DNA of 64,000 bases, taken from positions 124,001 through 188,000 of the forward strand of contig NZ_QOAZ01000001.1 in NCBI RefSeq assembly GCF_003574675.1, given 5' to 3'. A program made the position numbers and the translations under genes. The DNA is from Azohydromonas sediminis (GTDB lineage Bacteria; Pseudomonadota; Gammaproteobacteria; Burkholderiales; Burkholderiaceae_C). How positions within the stretch are numbered: position 1 is the first letter of the stretch; each line of letters starts with the position of its first letter. The notes under the pieces are model-generated. The model was given only the letters and a program-made list of their open reading frames with translations. It was not told the origin of the DNA and searched no databases. Below, piece by piece: positions 46,492 to 57,832 of this stretch.

Positions 46492-46797
46492 ATGCGCGCG
46501 CTCGTCTGGCTCCTTCGGGCCCTCGTCTTCTTCACGCTGTTCGCGTTCGCGCTCAACAACCAGCAGGACGCCGTCGTGCGCTGGTTCTTCGGCGTCGAAT
46601 GGCGCGCCCCGATGGTCATCGTCGTGCTGGTGGCTTTCGCGGCCGGCTGCGCGTTCGGCGTCGTCGCGATGATGCCCAGCTGGTGGCGCCAGCGCCGCTG
46701 GGGCCGCCGGGCGGCGGCAGGCGCCGTGCCCTCCGCCGCCGACGCGCGGCCCGCCGCCGAGCCGCTGCCCGACCATCCGCCCCGCGAGGGCCTGTGA
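46492..46797 (+). CDS. lapA: Lipopolysaccharide assembly protein A (LapA)
   Basis: A 101-residue membrane protein with two hydrophobic helices (ALVWLLRALVFFTLFAFALNNQ and MVIVVLVAFAAGCAFGVVAMM) of the DUF1049 family. It works with LapB in controlling LpxC breakdown and lipopolysaccharide assembly. Its stop overlaps the lapB GTG (GTGA). A TAGAAT -10 motif is at 46477-46482, without a well-spaced -35. Confidence 0.9.
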   Translation: MRALVWLLRALVFFTLFAFALNNQQDAVVRWFFGVEWRAPMVIVVLVAFAAGCAFGVVAMMPSWWRQRRWGRRAAAGAVPSAADARPAAEPLPDHPPREGL

Positions 46798-47945
46798 TCG
46801 AGTTCGACCTGCAGTGGCTGCTGCTGGGCCTGCCGATCGCCTTCGCGCTCGGCTGGATCGGCGCGCGGCTCGAATCGCGGCAGTGGAAGCGCGAGCAGCG
46901 CGATGCCCCGCGCGCCTACTTCAAGGGCCTGAACCTGCTGCTCAACGAACAGCAGGACAAGGCGATCGACGCCTTCATCGAGGCCGTTCAGCACGACCCC
47001 GACACCACCGAGCTGCACTTCGCGCTGGGCAACCTGTTCCGTCGCCGCGGCGAGTTCGAGCGCGCCGTGCGCGTGCACCAGCACCTGCTGCAGCGCGGCG
47101 ACCTCAAGGCGGCCGACCGCGACCGCGCCCAGTTCGCGCTCGCGCACGACTTCGCGAAGGCCGGACTGTTCGACCGCGCCGAGCAGGCGTTCCGCGCGCT
47201 GGAGGGCACCGCCTTCGAGACCGAGGCGCGGCTGGCACTGCTCGGCCTGTACGAGCGCTCGCGCGACTGGCGCGCCGCAGCCGACATCGCCGCGCGGCTC
47301 GAGGGCACCGGCACCGGCTCGTTCGCCCACCGCATCTCGCACTACTGGTGCGAGCTGGCCCTCGAGGCCGACGCGCGCGGGCACGACGAAGAATTCGACG
47401 CGGCGCTGCAGCGCGCGAAGGCCGCCGCGCCGCAGGCCCCGCGGCCCTGGCTCATCGAGGCGCAGCGCCTGGCGCGCGGCGGCCAGCACGCGCAGGCGGT
47501 CGAGGCGTACACCGAGCTGTGCCAGCGCAGCCCCGCCGCCTTCCAGCTCGTGGCCGGCGACTACGTCGACAGCGCGATCGCCAGCGGCCAGCGGGAGCGC
47601 GCACGTGCGCTGCTCACCGCACTCGCCGAGCGACACGGGGGTGTCGCGCTGCTGCGCGCGCTCGACGTCCTCGACGGCGTGCCGGCAGGCACGTCGCCGC
47701 GTTGGGCCGAGCAACTGCGCCGCCAGCCGACGCTGTCGGCCGCACTCGAAGTGCTGTCGGCACCGCACGGCGCCGATGCCGAGTCGGTGCAGCGCGGCGT
47801 GCGCGAAGCGGTGGCGCGCGCCGCAAAGCCGCTGCAGCGCTACCGCTGCGCCGCGTGCGGCTTCGAGGCGCAGCAGTACTTCTGGCAGTGTCCCGGCTGC
47901 CTGAGCTGGGACAGCTTCCCGCCGCTGCGCATCGAAGAGCTCTGA
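46794..47945 (+). CDS. lapB: Lipopolysaccharide assembly protein B (LapB)
   Basis: A 383-residue protein with an N-terminal membrane helix (residues 5-22), a run of tetratricopeptide repeats (FIEAVQHDPDTTELHFALGNLFRRRGEFERAVRVH and following) and a C-terminal rubredoxin-like metal site (YRCAACGF, CPGCLSWDS). It adapts FtsH to LpxC. The GTG start overlaps the lapA stop, as in many relatives. Confidence 0.93.
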   Translation: MIEFDLQWLLLGLPIAFALGWIGARLESRQWKREQRDAPRAYFKGLNLLLNEQQDKAIDAFIEAVQHDPDTTELHFALGNLFRRRGEFERAVRVHQHLLQRGDLKAADRDRAQFALAHDFAKAGLFDRAEQAFRALEGTAFETEARLALLGLYERSRDWRAAADIAARLEGTGTGSFAHRISHYWCELALEADARGHDEEFDAALQRAKAAAPQAPRPWLIEAQRLARGGQHAQAVEAYTELCQRSPAAFQLVAGDYVDSAIASGQRERARALLTALAERHGGVALLRALDVLDGVPAGTSPRWAEQLRRQPTLSAALEVLSAPHGADAESVQRGVREAVARAAKPLQRYRCAACGFEAQQYFWQCPGCLSWDSFPPLRIEEL

Positions 47946-48127
47946 CGCGCGCGGCTCGGCGGCCGCCCGTGCGGGGGCCCCGCGAGCAGACCCCCGCCGG
48001 AGTGGCACTCCCGGTGGAGTGTCATGCGACGCGTCGCTGCCCAGAATGGTCTGCAGGTCGAACGCGCGAGCCCGCTCGCCACCGTCTCGGCCCCGCCCCT
48101 GCCCCTTCACCCGTCCAGGAGACCGCC

Positions 48128-48445
48128 ATGTACCGCATGCTGATCGCCACCGTGCTTGCCGCGCTGACCTTCGCCGCGCAAGCCACCGTCGACATCAACA
48201 AGGCCTCGCAGGCCGAGCTCGAGACCGTCAAGGGCATCGGGCCCGCGATGTCGGAGCGCATCCTCGAAGAGCGCAAGAAGGGCCCGTTCAAGGACTGGAG
48301 CGACCTCATCGTCCGCGTCAAAGGGATCGGCGACGGCAACGCCGCGCGCTTCTCGTCGGCCGGCCTGACGGTCTCCGGCAGCGCCTACGCGGCGGCGCCG
48401 AAGGACAAGCCTGCCGCCGCGCCGAAAGCCGACGCCAAGCGCTGA
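48128..48445 (+). CDS. ComEA-like helix-hairpin-helix DNA-binding protein
   Basis: A 105-residue exported protein. A signal peptide (MYRMLIATVLAALTFAAQA) is followed by the double helix-hairpin-helix VDINKASQAELETVKGIGPAMSERILEERKKGPFKDWSDLIVRVKGIG and a Lys/Ala/Pro tail. ComEA-type proteins bind incoming DNA in the periplasm during natural transformation. The short one-domain form could also have another role. It converges on dnaE. Confidence 0.88.
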   Translation: MYRMLIATVLAALTFAAQATVDINKASQAELETVKGIGPAMSERILEERKKGPFKDWSDLIVRVKGIGDGNAARFSSAGLTVSGSAYAAAPKDKPAAAPKADAKR

Positions 48446-48478
48446 CGCCGCCAGCGCGGCCCGCCGGGGCCGGCGGCG
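48446..48478. terminator. Bidirectional hairpin between the convergent comEA-like gene and dnaE
   Basis: CGCCGCC (48446-48452) pairs with GGCGGCG (48472-48478), and an inner GGCCC-GCCG-GGGCC (48458-48471) extends the stem. It fills the 36 bases between the two stops. No T tract is present. Confidence 0.5.
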
Positions 48479-48481
48479 CGA

Positions 48482-51400
48482 TCAATGCAACGCGTCGGCC
48501 TCGGGCTCGTACACCAGGCGTGCGCCACCACCGGTGCAGCGCCGCCACCGCTCCAGCGCGGCATCGCTGGGAAAGAAGCGCGCCGCCTCGCCGAGATCGA
48601 GTTCGGCGACGGCGCGTTCGCGCTGCAGCAGCAGGCGCACCGTCAATCCCTGCACGAGGTCGCCGTCGTCGGTCGCGACGCGTCGTGCCGGGAACTCCTT
48701 CAGCAGCTCGGCCACCGGTGGCGTGTGGCCGTTGACGGCCACGCGCAGGTAGCGTGCGAAGCGGCAGCGCGCCGTGGGCAGGTCCCACAGCTGGTTGACG
48801 TTCAAGCGCAGGCCACCGCCGAAGCGGTCGGGCTGCACGCGCCCCTGCACGATGACGAGTTCGTCGTCGCGCAGCACGTCGCGCATCGCGTCGAGGAGCT
48901 CTTCGCTGGCCACCGTCTCGATCGTCGCGCTGCCATCGTCGAGCTTGAAGATCGCGACGCGCCCGCGCTGGCCGTTGACGATGCGCAGGTCGGCGACGAT
49001 GCCGGCCACGAGCTGCGGCTCGCGCGTGTCGACGAGGTCGGCGATGCGCCGGCGCACGAACTGCCGCACCTCGGCCTCGCACGCATCGAACAGATGCCCC
49101 GACAGGTAGAAGCCCAGCGCGGTGCGCTCGAGCAGCAGCTTCTCGCGCACGCCCCACGGCTCGGCGGCGACCAGCGGCGGCTCGCGCGTGCTCGCCGCGG
49201 TGTCGTCGGCGCCGAAGTCGAACAGCCCGGCCTGGTGCGCGTTGGCCTCCTGCGTCTCGGCCCAGTCGAACGCGAGGCCGACGCTGGCCAGCGCCGACGC
49301 ACGGTCGGGGTGCAGCGCGTCGAACGCACCGCCCTTGATCAGCGCCTCGACGACGCGCTTGTTGACGCGCTGGCGGTCCACGCGCGCGGCGAAGTCGAAC
49401 AGGCTGCGAAACGGCCCGCGCTCGGCGCCGCGGGGGCCGGCGCCCTGCCCTTCGCGCGCGGCGACGATGGCTTCGATCGCGCCCTGCCCCGTGCCCTTGA
49501 TCGCGCCGAGGCCGTAGCGGATGCGCTTCGGCCCCACCGGCTCGAAGCGGTAGGTGCCGGCGTTGACGTCGGGCGGGTCGAACGACACGCCGAACTGCCG
49601 CGCGTCGTTCCACAGCACGTGCAGCTTGTCGGTGTCGTCGAGCTCGATCGTCATGTTGGCCGCGTAGAACTCGGCCGGGTGGTGCACCTTGACCCACGCC
49701 GTGTGGTACGCGAGCAGCGAGTACGCGGCGGCGTGGCTCTTGTTGAAGCCGTAGCCGGCGAACTTCTCCATCAGGTCGAAGATCTCGTCGGCCTTGGCCT
49801 GGTCGATGCCGTTCTGGGCCGCACCGGCGCGGAAGGTCTCGCGGTGCTTGGCCATCTCCTCGGGCTTCTTCTTGCCCATCGCGCGGCGCAGCAGGTCGGC
49901 GCCGCCGAGCGAGTAGCCGCCCAGGATCTGCGCGACCTGCATCACCTGTTCCTGGTAGACCATGATCCCGTAGGTCTCGGCCAGCACCGGTTCGACGAGC
50001 GGGTGCGGGTACTCGACCGGCTCGCGCCCGTGCTTGCGCGCGACGAAGCTCGGGATCAGGTCCATCGGCCCCGGGCGGTACAGCGCGTTCAGGGCGATCA
50101 GGTCCTCGAGCCGGCTCGGCTTGGCCTCGCGCAGCATGCGCTGCATGCCCGGCGATTCGAACTGGAACACCGCCTCGGTCAGGCCGTCGGAGAACAGCCG
50201 GTAGACCTGCGCGTCGTCGAGCGGGATGCGCTCGTAGGCGAAGTCCTTCCTGGCCGCATCGCCGGCGACGATGAACTCCTTGGCCAGCTCGAGGATCGTC
50301 AGCGTCGCGAGGCCCAGGAAATCGAACTTGACCAGCCCGATCGCCTCGACATCGTCCTTGTCGAACTGGCTCACCGCGCTGTCGCTGCCGGGCTGCTGGT
50401 ACAGCGGGCAGAAGTCAGTGATCTTGCCGGGCGCGATCAGCACGCCGCCGGCGTGCATGCCGATGTTGCGCACGATGCCCTCGACGCGCGTGGCCAGCGC
50501 GAGCAGCTCGGCCACTTCCTCGTCGGCGGCCTCGCGACGGTCGATCTCGGGCTCTTCCTTGCGCGCGTAGATCAGCCCCGGGTCGGGCTTGTCGGGCAGC
50601 TTGGCCAGCGTCACCGTCTTGCCGGGCGGCGCCGGGATCAGCTTGGCGATGCTGTCGACGTGGCCGTAGCCCATCCCGAGCACGCGGCCGACGTCGCGCA
50701 GCGCGGCCTTCGCCGCCATCGTGCCGAAGGTCGCGATCTGGCTCACCGCATCGCGGCCGTACTTGGCCTTGACGTAGTCGATCACGCGCTCGCGGTTGGC
50801 CTGACAGAAGTCGATGTCGAAGTCGGGCATCGACACGCGCTCGGGGTTCAGGAAGCGCTCGAACAGCAGCTTGTAGCGCAGCGGGTCGAGGTCGGTGATC
50901 GCCAGCGCGTACGCCACCAGCGAGCCCGCCCCCGAGCCGCGTCCGGGGCCCACCGGGCAGGCGTTGGCCTTGGCCCACGTGATGAAGTCGGAGACGATCA
51001 GGAAGTAGCCCGGAAAGCCCATCTTCACGATCGTCGCGATCTCGAACTCGAGCCGCTCGACGTAGCGCGGCCGCTGCCGCTCGCGCTCGGCCGCATCGGG
51101 GTACAGCGCGGCCAGCCGCTGCTCGAGCCCCTCGAACGAGCGCTGGCGGAAGTACGCCTCGATCGGCATGCGGCTGCCGTCGGGCAGCACGGGTGTCGGG
51201 AAGTCGGGCAGCTGAGGCTTGCCGAGCGTGAGCGTCAGGTTGCAGCGCTTCGCGATCTCGAGCGTGTTGGCCAGCGCCGACGGCACGTCGGCGAACAGCT
51301 CGCGCATCTGCGCCGCGCTCTTGAAGTGCTGCTCGCGCGTGAAGCGGCGCACGCGCCGCGGGTTGGCGAGCGTCTCCCCTTCGGCGATGCACACGCGCGC

Positions 51401-52060
51401 CTCGTGTGCGTCGAAGTCGTCGGGCTCGAGGAACTGCACCGGGTGCGTGGCCACCACCGGCAGCCCGAGCTCGGCCGCCAGCGGCACCGCGGCGCGCACG
51501 TGGGCCTCGTGGGTCGGCAAGCCGGCGCGCTGCAGCTCGAGGTAGAAGCGGCGCGGAAACAGCGCCGCGAGGTGGCGCGCGATCGCCGCGGCGCGGCGCG
51601 CATCGCCTGCGAGCAGCGCCGCGCCGACGGCGCCGCCGTCGGCGCCCGACAGCGCGATCAGACCGCCGCCGAGCTCGGCCAGCCACTCCCACTTGACCCA
51701 GGCCTGCGTGCGCTGCACGTTGGTCGTCCACGCGCGCGAGAGCAGTTCGCACAGGTGCAGGTAGCCGCTGCGGTCCTGCACCAGCACGAGCAGCCGGCTG
51801 GGCTGCTTGTCACCGCCCGCGCCGGGCACGAGCCCGTCGGGCAGCGGCTCCATCCACAGGTCGGCGCCGAGGATCGGCTTGACACCAGCGCCGCGGCACG
51901 CCTTGTAGAACTTGACCGCACCGAACAGGTTCGCGAGGTCCGTCAGCGCCAGCGCCGGCTGACCGTCGGCCCGCGCGGCGGCGGCGGCGGCATCGTCGAT
52001 GCGCAGCGTGCCGTCGACGACCGAGTATTCGCTGTGCAGGCGCAGGTGGACGAACGACAT
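48482..52060 (-). CDS. dnaE: DNA polymerase III subunit alpha
   Basis: The replicative polymerase, 1192 residues. The PHP domain starts VHLRLHSEYSVVDG, the catalytic acidic residues are in SMPDFDIDFCQANRERVIDY (near 405), and the fingers, beta-binding and OB-fold regions (GIVADLRIVNGQRGRVAIFKLDD near 1000) follow. Length is normal for Burkholderiales. ATG 52060 (MSFVHLRL) is chosen; ATG 52069 three codons earlier is equally possible. No ribosome site is clear. Confidence 0.96.
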   Translation of the reverse strand: MSFVHLRLHSEYSVVDGTLRIDDAAAAAARADGQPALALTDLANLFGAVKFYKACRGAGVKPILGADLWMEPLPDGLVPGAGGDKQPSRLLVLVQDRSGYLHLCELLSRAWTTNVQRTQAWVKWEWLAELGGGLIALSGADGGAVGAALLAGDARRAAAIARHLAALFPRRFYLELQRAGLPTHEAHVRAAVPLAAELGLPVVATHPVQFLEPDDFDAHEARVCIAEGETLANPRRVRRFTREQHFKSAAQMRELFADVPSALANTLEIAKRCNLTLTLGKPQLPDFPTPVLPDGSRMPIEAYFRQRSFEGLEQRLAALYPDAAERERQRPRYVERLEFEIATIVKMGFPGYFLIVSDFITWAKANACPVGPGRGSGAGSLVAYALAITDLDPLRYKLLFERFLNPERVSMPDFDIDFCQANRERVIDYVKAKYGRDAVSQIATFGTMAAKAALRDVGRVLGMGYGHVDSIAKLIPAPPGKTVTLAKLPDKPDPGLIYARKEEPEIDRREAADEEVAELLALATRVEGIVRNIGMHAGGVLIAPGKITDFCPLYQQPGSDSAVSQFDKDDVEAIGLVKFDFLGLATLTILELAKEFIVAGDAARKDFAYERIPLDDAQVYRLFSDGLTEAVFQFESPGMQRMLREAKPSRLEDLIALNALYRPGPMDLIPSFVARKHGREPVEYPHPLVEPVLAETYGIMVYQEQVMQVAQILGGYSLGGADLLRRAMGKKKPEEMAKHRETFRAGAAQNGIDQAKADEIFDLMEKFAGYGFNKSHAAAYSLLAYHTAWVKVHHPAEFYAANMTIELDDTDKLHVLWNDARQFGVSFDPPDVNAGTYRFEPVGPKRIRYGLGAIKGTGQGAIEAIVAAREGQGAGPRGAERGPFRSLFDFAARVDRQRVNKRVVEALIKGGAFDALHPDRASALASVGLAFDWAETQEANAHQAGLFDFGADDTAASTREPPLVAAEPWGVREKLLLERTALGFYLSGHLFDACEAEVRQFVRRRIADLVDTREPQLVAGIVADLRIVNGQRGRVAIFKLDDGSATIETVASEELLDAMRDVLRDDELVIVQGRVQPDRFGGGLRLNVNQLWDLPTARCRFARYLRVAVNGHTPPVAELLKEFPARRVATDDGDLVQGLTVRLLLQRERAVAELDLGEAARFFPSDAALERWRRCTGGGARLVYEPEADALH

Positions 52061-52205
52061 CGCGGGCATTGTAGGCAGCCGCACCCACGCGGCCCCGAAC
52101 GTGCCCGCTGCGCTGCCCTGCACCTCAGGCCACGATAATGCGCCGACATGCCGGGGCCGCAGGGCCTCGGCACGCCAGTAGTTGCGACCTCAACGAACGA
52201 CTCCC

Positions 52206-52688
52206 ATGCAGACTCGAATCGCCGCATCCCTTGCTCTTTGCGCCTCCGTCGTGCTGGGCGGCTGCGCCACCGTCGTCAACGACTCCACGCACCCGCTGAA
52301 GATCGAAACGCAGACCGCGGACGGGACGTTCGTCACCGGTGCCGAATGCGCGCTGACCAACGACTACGGCACCGTCACGACGAAGTCGGGATCGACGGTC
52401 CAGGTGCGGCGGTCGAGCAAAGACCTGGACATCGTGTGCAAGCATTCCGGCCAGCCCGACGCCAACGCGCGGGCCATCTCGCGTGCCAACGCCGGGATGT
52501 TCGGCAACATCATCCTCGGTGGCGGCATCGGCGCGATCATCGACCACAACAAGGGGACCGCCTACACGTACCCCACGTGGATGCAGCTCGTGTTCGGCAA
52601 GACGCTGATCTTCGATCGCAGCGCCGAGAAGGAAGGCCTGCCGACGCCGGGCACCGAACCCACGCCCACGGCAGCGACGAGCAAGTGA
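52206..52688 (+). CDS. Small lipoprotein of unknown function
   Basis: A 160-residue predicted lipoprotein. The signal MQTRIAASLALCASVVLGGCATVV has a lipobox LGGC with Cys near residue 20. The mature part has ECALTNDYGTV, TVQVRRSSKDLDIVCK and a hydrophobic Gly-rich segment MFGNIILGGGIGAIID (near 105), then YTYPTWMQLVFG. I recall similar exported proteins but not a defined function. It stands alone between two minus-strand genes, dnaE and rng. Confidence 0.75.
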   Translation: MQTRIAASLALCASVVLGGCATVVNDSTHPLKIETQTADGTFVTGAECALTNDYGTVTTKSGSTVQVRRSSKDLDIVCKHSGQPDANARAISRANAGMFGNIILGGGIGAIIDHNKGTAYTYPTWMQLVFGKTLIFDRSAEKEGLPTPGTEPTPTAATSK

Positions 52689-52722
52689 AGGCCACCGCGG
52701 CCGCGCGGGCATGGCCTGCCCG

Positions 52723-54192
<1,470 letters not shown>

Positions 54193-54216
54193 GCCGGCAT
54201 GGTAGCCGCGCGGCGC

Positions 54217-54843
54217 TCAGGCTTTCCAGCCGCTTTCGGCCAGCAGGCGGTCGACCTCGAACAGCGGCAGCCCCATGATGCCGCTGTAGCTGCCGTCGAT
54301 GTGCTCGGTCCAGCGCGCGGCGCCGCTCTGGATCGCGTAGGCACCGGCCTTGCCCATCGGCTCGCCGCTGGCGACGTAGGCGTCGATCTCGGCCGGTGTC
54401 AGCGCGCGCCAGCGCACGTGCGAGATGCTCAGCGCCGCGTGCACGCGCGGCACGGCGAGCGGGTCGGCGTCGGGCCACGCGAGCGCGACGGCGGTCAGCA
54501 CGCGGTGCGTGCGCCCCGACAGGCGCGCGAGCATCGCGCGCGCGTCGGCGGCGTCGGCCGGCTTGCCGAGCACCTGGCGGCCGAGCGCGACGGTGGTGTC
54601 GGCCGCGAGCACCGGCGCCGGCGGCAGCGCGCGGCGGCGCCAGCGCGCCAGCGCCGCGTCGAGCTTGGCGCGCGTGACGCGCACCACGTAGTCCTCGGGC
54701 GCTTCGCCGGGGCGTTCGGCCTCGAGCGCCTCGGCGTCTTCGTCGGCGTCGGGCAGCAGCAGTTCTTGCGGCACGCCGATCTGCGCGAGCAGCTGGCGCC
54801 GGCGCGGGCTCTGCGACGCGAGGTAGACGAAGCCGGCGCTCAT
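54217..54843 (-). CDS. maf: Maf-family nucleoside triphosphate pyrophosphatase
   Basis: A 208-residue Maf/Ham1-like house-cleaning enzyme that hydrolyses modified or non-canonical dNTPs. Motifs are [13 protein letters not shown] at the start, [20 protein letters not shown] and [12 protein letters not shown] near the end. ATG 54843 overlaps the stop of rlmH. The exact substrate (dTTP/UTP or m7GTP) is not decided here. Confidence 0.92.
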   Translation of the reverse strand: MSAGFVYLASQSPRRRQLLAQIGVPQELLLPDADEDAEALEAERPGEAPEDYVVRVTRAKLDAALARWRRRALPPAPVLAADTTVALGRQVLGKPADAADARAMLARLSGRTHRVLTAVALAWPDADPLAVPRVHAALSISHVRWRALTPAEIDAYVASGEPMGKAGAYAIQSGAARWTEHIDGSYSGIMGLPLFEVDRLLAESGWKA

Positions 54844-55310
54844 TCGCGGTGATACGGGTGGCCGGCACCGAGCGACCACGCGCGGTACAGCGCCTCGGCG
54901 AGCAGCACGCGCACGAGCGCGTGCGGCAGCGTCAGGTCCGACAGGCGCAGCGTCTCGTCGGCGCCGGCGACGAGCGTGTCGTCGAGCCCGTCGGGGCCGC
55001 CGATCACGAACGCGACGTCACGGCCGTCGCCCTTCCAGAACGCGAGCCGCTGCGCGAGCTGCGCCGTCGTCACGCGCTGACCGTGCTCGTCGAGGACGAC
55101 GCGCCGCGCGCCCTTGGGCAGCGCGGCCGCGATGCGCTGCGCCTCGGCGGCCTTCAGCGCCGCCACCGGCTTGCCGCCGCTGCGCGGCTCGGCTTTCAGC
55201 GCCTTCAGCTCGAGGCGCATCTCGGGCGGGAAGCGCCTGGCGAAGTCGTCCCACGCCGCGTCGGCCCACGCGGGCTGGCGCTGGCCGATCGCGACCACCA
55301 CCAGACGCAC
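54840..55310 (-). CDS. rlmH: 23S rRNA pseudouridine-1915 N3-methyltransferase
   Basis: A 156-residue SPOUT methyltransferase with [27 protein letters not shown] (knotted SAM site) and the C-terminal [14 protein letters not shown]. The start is GTG at 55310. The gene lies between rsfS and maf, as in most proteobacteria. Confidence 0.95.
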   Translation of the reverse strand: MRLVVVAIGQRQPAWADAAWDDFARRFPPEMRLELKALKAEPRSGGKPVAALKAAEAQRIAAALPKGARRVVLDEHGQRVTTAQLAQRLAFWKGDGRDVAFVIGGPDGLDDTLVAGADETLRLSDLTLPHALVRVLLAEALYRAWSLGAGHPYHRE

Positions 55311-55337
55311 CGTCGCCCGCCTGCCGCGTGCGGCGCT

Positions 55338-56075
55338 TCAGCGCCTGCGCGTGCCGGCCGCCTTCGCGCCGACGCGCACCGTCTTCACCGGCGTCTTCAC
55401 CGGGGTCTTCGCCGCCGACTTGGCGGCCGCTGTCTTGCGCGGCGCCGTCTTGCCGGCGGCGGACCGGGCGCGCGCCCGCCCGGCGGCTGCCGCGGTCCGC
55501 TTGGCCGCCGGCGCCTTGGCTGCCGGCGCTTTGGCCGCCTTCGTCTTGGCCGCCGGCGGTTCGCCCGCGGGTTGCCGCGCCGGCTTCGTGGCCGTCTTTG
55601 CCGCGGTCTTGGCCCCCGTCTTTGCCGCGGTCTTCGCAGCGCGCTTCCCGGCCGGCTTTTCGGCGTGCTCGTCCACCGGTGCCGACTGCTGCGGCGACGC
55701 CTCGCCCGCCTTCGGCAACCCGCGCGCGGCGCCGCCGAGCTTGACGCGCACCGGCTTGCCGCCCCAGATCTCCTCGAGGTGGTAGTAGTCGCGGATCGCC
55801 GGCTGCATGATGTGGCACACCGCGGCGCCGCAGTCGACGATGATCCACTCGCCGTTGTCCTCGCCCTCGGTACGCAGCACGGGCATGCCGCGCGCCTTGA
55901 CCGTCTCGCGCACGCTGCTGGCCAGCGCCTTCGTCTGCCGGTTGCTCGTGCCCGACGCGATGATCACGCGCTCGAACAGCGGCGACAGGTGCTCGGTGTT
56001 GAAGACGACGATGTTCTGCGCCTTGACGTCCTCGAGGCCGTCGACGATGGCGCGTTGCAGCTTGCGGATGTCCAT
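55338..56075 (-). CDS. rsfS: Ribosome silencing factor RsfS with a histone H1-like tail
   Basis: Residues 1-115 are the RsfS/YbeB fold (MDIRKLQRAIVDGLEDVKAQNIVV, GTSNRQTKALASSV, GEDNGEWIIVDCGAAVCHIM, YYHLEEIW). Family members bind L14 and stop subunit joining in stationary phase. The remaining 130 residues are Lys/Ala/Pro repeats (AAKTGAKTAAKTATKPA, TPVKTPVKT), like histone H1 or AlgP tails, and are likely disordered and basic. The usual family length is about 105-130. It abuts nadD with no gap. Confidence 0.92.
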   Translation of the reverse strand: MDIRKLQRAIVDGLEDVKAQNIVVFNTEHLSPLFERVIIASGTSNRQTKALASSVRETVKARGMPVLRTEGEDNGEWIIVDCGAAVCHIMQPAIRDYYHLEEIWGGKPVRVKLGGAARGLPKAGEASPQQSAPVDEHAEKPAGKRAAKTAAKTGAKTAAKTATKPARQPAGEPPAAKTKAAKAPAAKAPAAKRTAAAAGRARARSAAGKTAPRKTAAAKSAAKTPVKTPVKTVRVGAKAAGTRRR

Positions 56076-56699
56076 TCAGCTCCTGGCAGGCAGTGGGGTC
56101 GAAGGGCGGTACAGGTGGTGACGTTCGATGTAGGCGGCTACGGCCGCGCCGACGTGGGCACGCAGGTCGGCGCCGCGCGCGGCGGCGTCGCGCACCGCGG
56201 TCGACGACACGGCCACCGGGGGCATGTCGATCGCGACCATGCGGTGCGCGACGCCGGCCAGTTCGGCCGGCGCCTGCGGCGGCGCGCCCTCGCGGCCGGC
56301 GACCGCGAGCGTGACCGCGTCGAGCAGCTCGCGCCAGCGGTGCCAGGTGTGCAGCCGCGCGTACTGGTCCTGCCCGACGACGAGGAACAGGTCGGCGTCG
56401 GGCCGCTCGCGCCGCAGCGCGAGCACGGTGTCGACGGTGTAGCTCGGCCCGGCACGCCGGATCTCGATATCGTCGACGCGCATGCGCGCCTCGCCGTCGA
56501 CGAGCGCGTGCACCATCGCGAGCCGGTCGGCGGCGGGGGCGAGCACGCGCCCGGCCTTCTGCCACGGCGCGCCGGCAGGCACCCAGCGCAGCTCGTCGAG
56601 CGCGAGCTGGTCGCGCGCCGCGCGCGCCAGCGCGAGGTGCCCCAGGTGCGGCGGATCGAAGGTGCCGCCGAGCAGGCCGAGCCGCAGCACCTTGCTCAC
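56076..56699 (-). CDS. nadD: Nicotinate-nucleotide adenylyltransferase
   Basis: A 207-residue NAD-synthesis enzyme with the nucleotidyltransferase motif GLLGGTFDPPHLGHLAL and the C-terminal VSSTAVRDAAARG. The start is GTG at 56699. The stop is directly followed by the rsfS start, giving a tight nadD-rsfS-rlmH-maf-rng transcript. Confidence 0.95.
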   Translation of the reverse strand: MSKVLRLGLLGGTFDPPHLGHLALARAARDQLALDELRWVPAGAPWQKAGRVLAPAADRLAMVHALVDGEARMRVDDIEIRRAGPSYTVDTVLALRRERPDADLFLVVGQDQYARLHTWHRWRELLDAVTLAVAGREGAPPQAPAELAGVAHRMVAIDMPPVAVSSTAVRDAAARGADLRAHVGAAVAAYIERHHLYRPSTPLPARS

Positions 56700-56745
56700 G
56701 CGAGGGGCGGCAGTGCGGGCGCCCGGCAGCGGCTAGGTCGCAGGC

Positions 56746-57666
56746 TCACTCGGCCGCCCAGTCCCGCGGGCGCAGGAAGTCGGTGTACAGCCGCGCCTCG
56801 GGCGTGCCCGGCTGCGGGTGCCAGTCGTAGCGCCACTTCACGACAGGCGGCATCGACATCAGGATGCTCTCGGTGCGCCCGCCCGACTGCAGGCCGAACA
56901 GCGTGCCGCGGTCGAACACGAGGTTGAACTCGACGTAGCGTCCGCGCCGGTAGGCCTGGAAGTCGCGCTCGCGCTCGCCGTACGGCGTGTCGCGGCGCGC
57001 GCGCACGATCGGCAGGTACGCGTCGACGAAGGCGTCGCCGACCGCGCGCGTCATCGCGAAGCTGCCCTCGAAGCCGAGCTCGGCGAAGTCGTCGAAGAAC
57101 ACCCCGCCGATGCCGCGCGGCTCGCCGCGGTGCTTGAGGAAGAAGTACTCGTCGCACCAGCGCTTGAAGCGCGGGTACTTGTCGTCGCCGAACGGTGCCA
57201 GCGCGTCGCGGCAGGTGCGGTGGAAGTGGCGCGCGTCGTCCTCGACGCCGTAGTACGGCGTCAGGTCCATGCCGCCGCCGAACCAGAACACCGGCTCGCG
57301 ACCGGCGGGCAGCGCGGCGAACATGCGCACGTTCATGTGCACGGTGGGCACGTGCGGGTTGCGCGGGTGGAACACGAGCGACACGCCCAGCGCCTCGAAA
57401 GGCGCGCCGGCCAGCTCGGGGCGGTGCGCGCTCGCCGACGGCGGCAGCGACTGCCCCTTGACGTGGCTGAAGTTGCAGCCGGCACGCTCGAAGAGCTGCC
57501 CCTCCTCGACGAGGCGCGTCAGCCCGTCGCCTTCGAGGCGGCCGCCGGGCTCGCGCGTCCAGCCGTCGCTGACGAAGGGCTTGCCGTCCTCGGCCTGGAA
57601 CGTCGTGATGATGCGTTCCTGCAGGCCGAGCAGGTAGCGGCGCACGGAAGCGATGTCGGGCGTCAT
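56746..57666 (-). CDS. hemF: Oxygen-dependent coproporphyrinogen III oxidase
   Basis: A 306-residue enzyme of haem synthesis, also on the path to bacteriochlorophyll. Signatures are [75 protein letters not shown]. It needs O2, so an anaerobic hemN should exist elsewhere. ATG 57666 gives the usual N-terminus. The 166 bases to purD contain nothing recognised. Confidence 0.96.
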   Translation of the reverse strand: MTPDIASVRRYLLGLQERIITTFQAEDGKPFVSDGWTREPGGRLEGDGLTRLVEEGQLFERAGCNFSHVKGQSLPPSASAHRPELAGAPFEALGVSLVFHPRNPHVPTVHMNVRMFAALPAGREPVFWFGGGMDLTPYYGVEDDARHFHRTCRDALAPFGDDKYPRFKRWCDEYFFLKHRGEPRGIGGVFFDDFAELGFEGSFAMTRAVGDAFVDAYLPIVRARRDTPYGERERDFQAYRRGRYVEFNLVFDRGTLFGLQSGGRTESILMSMPPVVKWRYDWHPQPGTPEARLYTDFLRPRDWAAE

Positions 57667-57832
57667 GGGCGGTTCGGTGAAGCCAGGGCCGCACGATACC
57701 CCTGCCCGCCGTCGAAGTGACGCGCGATGCCCGCCGGGCGGGCGGCTGCGTCGCCAGCGAGCCACAGGGCGGCAGGCCCGCCGAACGGACGGCCGGCGGC
57801 ACCCCTGCGCGCCGGCACAGGTGGTGTGCGCA

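Noticed and set aside
48485-52138. A very long open frame on the plus strand opposite dnaE
   Set aside because: It is the antisense shadow of a GC-rich gene. The translation is Arg/Ala/His-rich with no family match, while the minus strand encodes a full DnaE.
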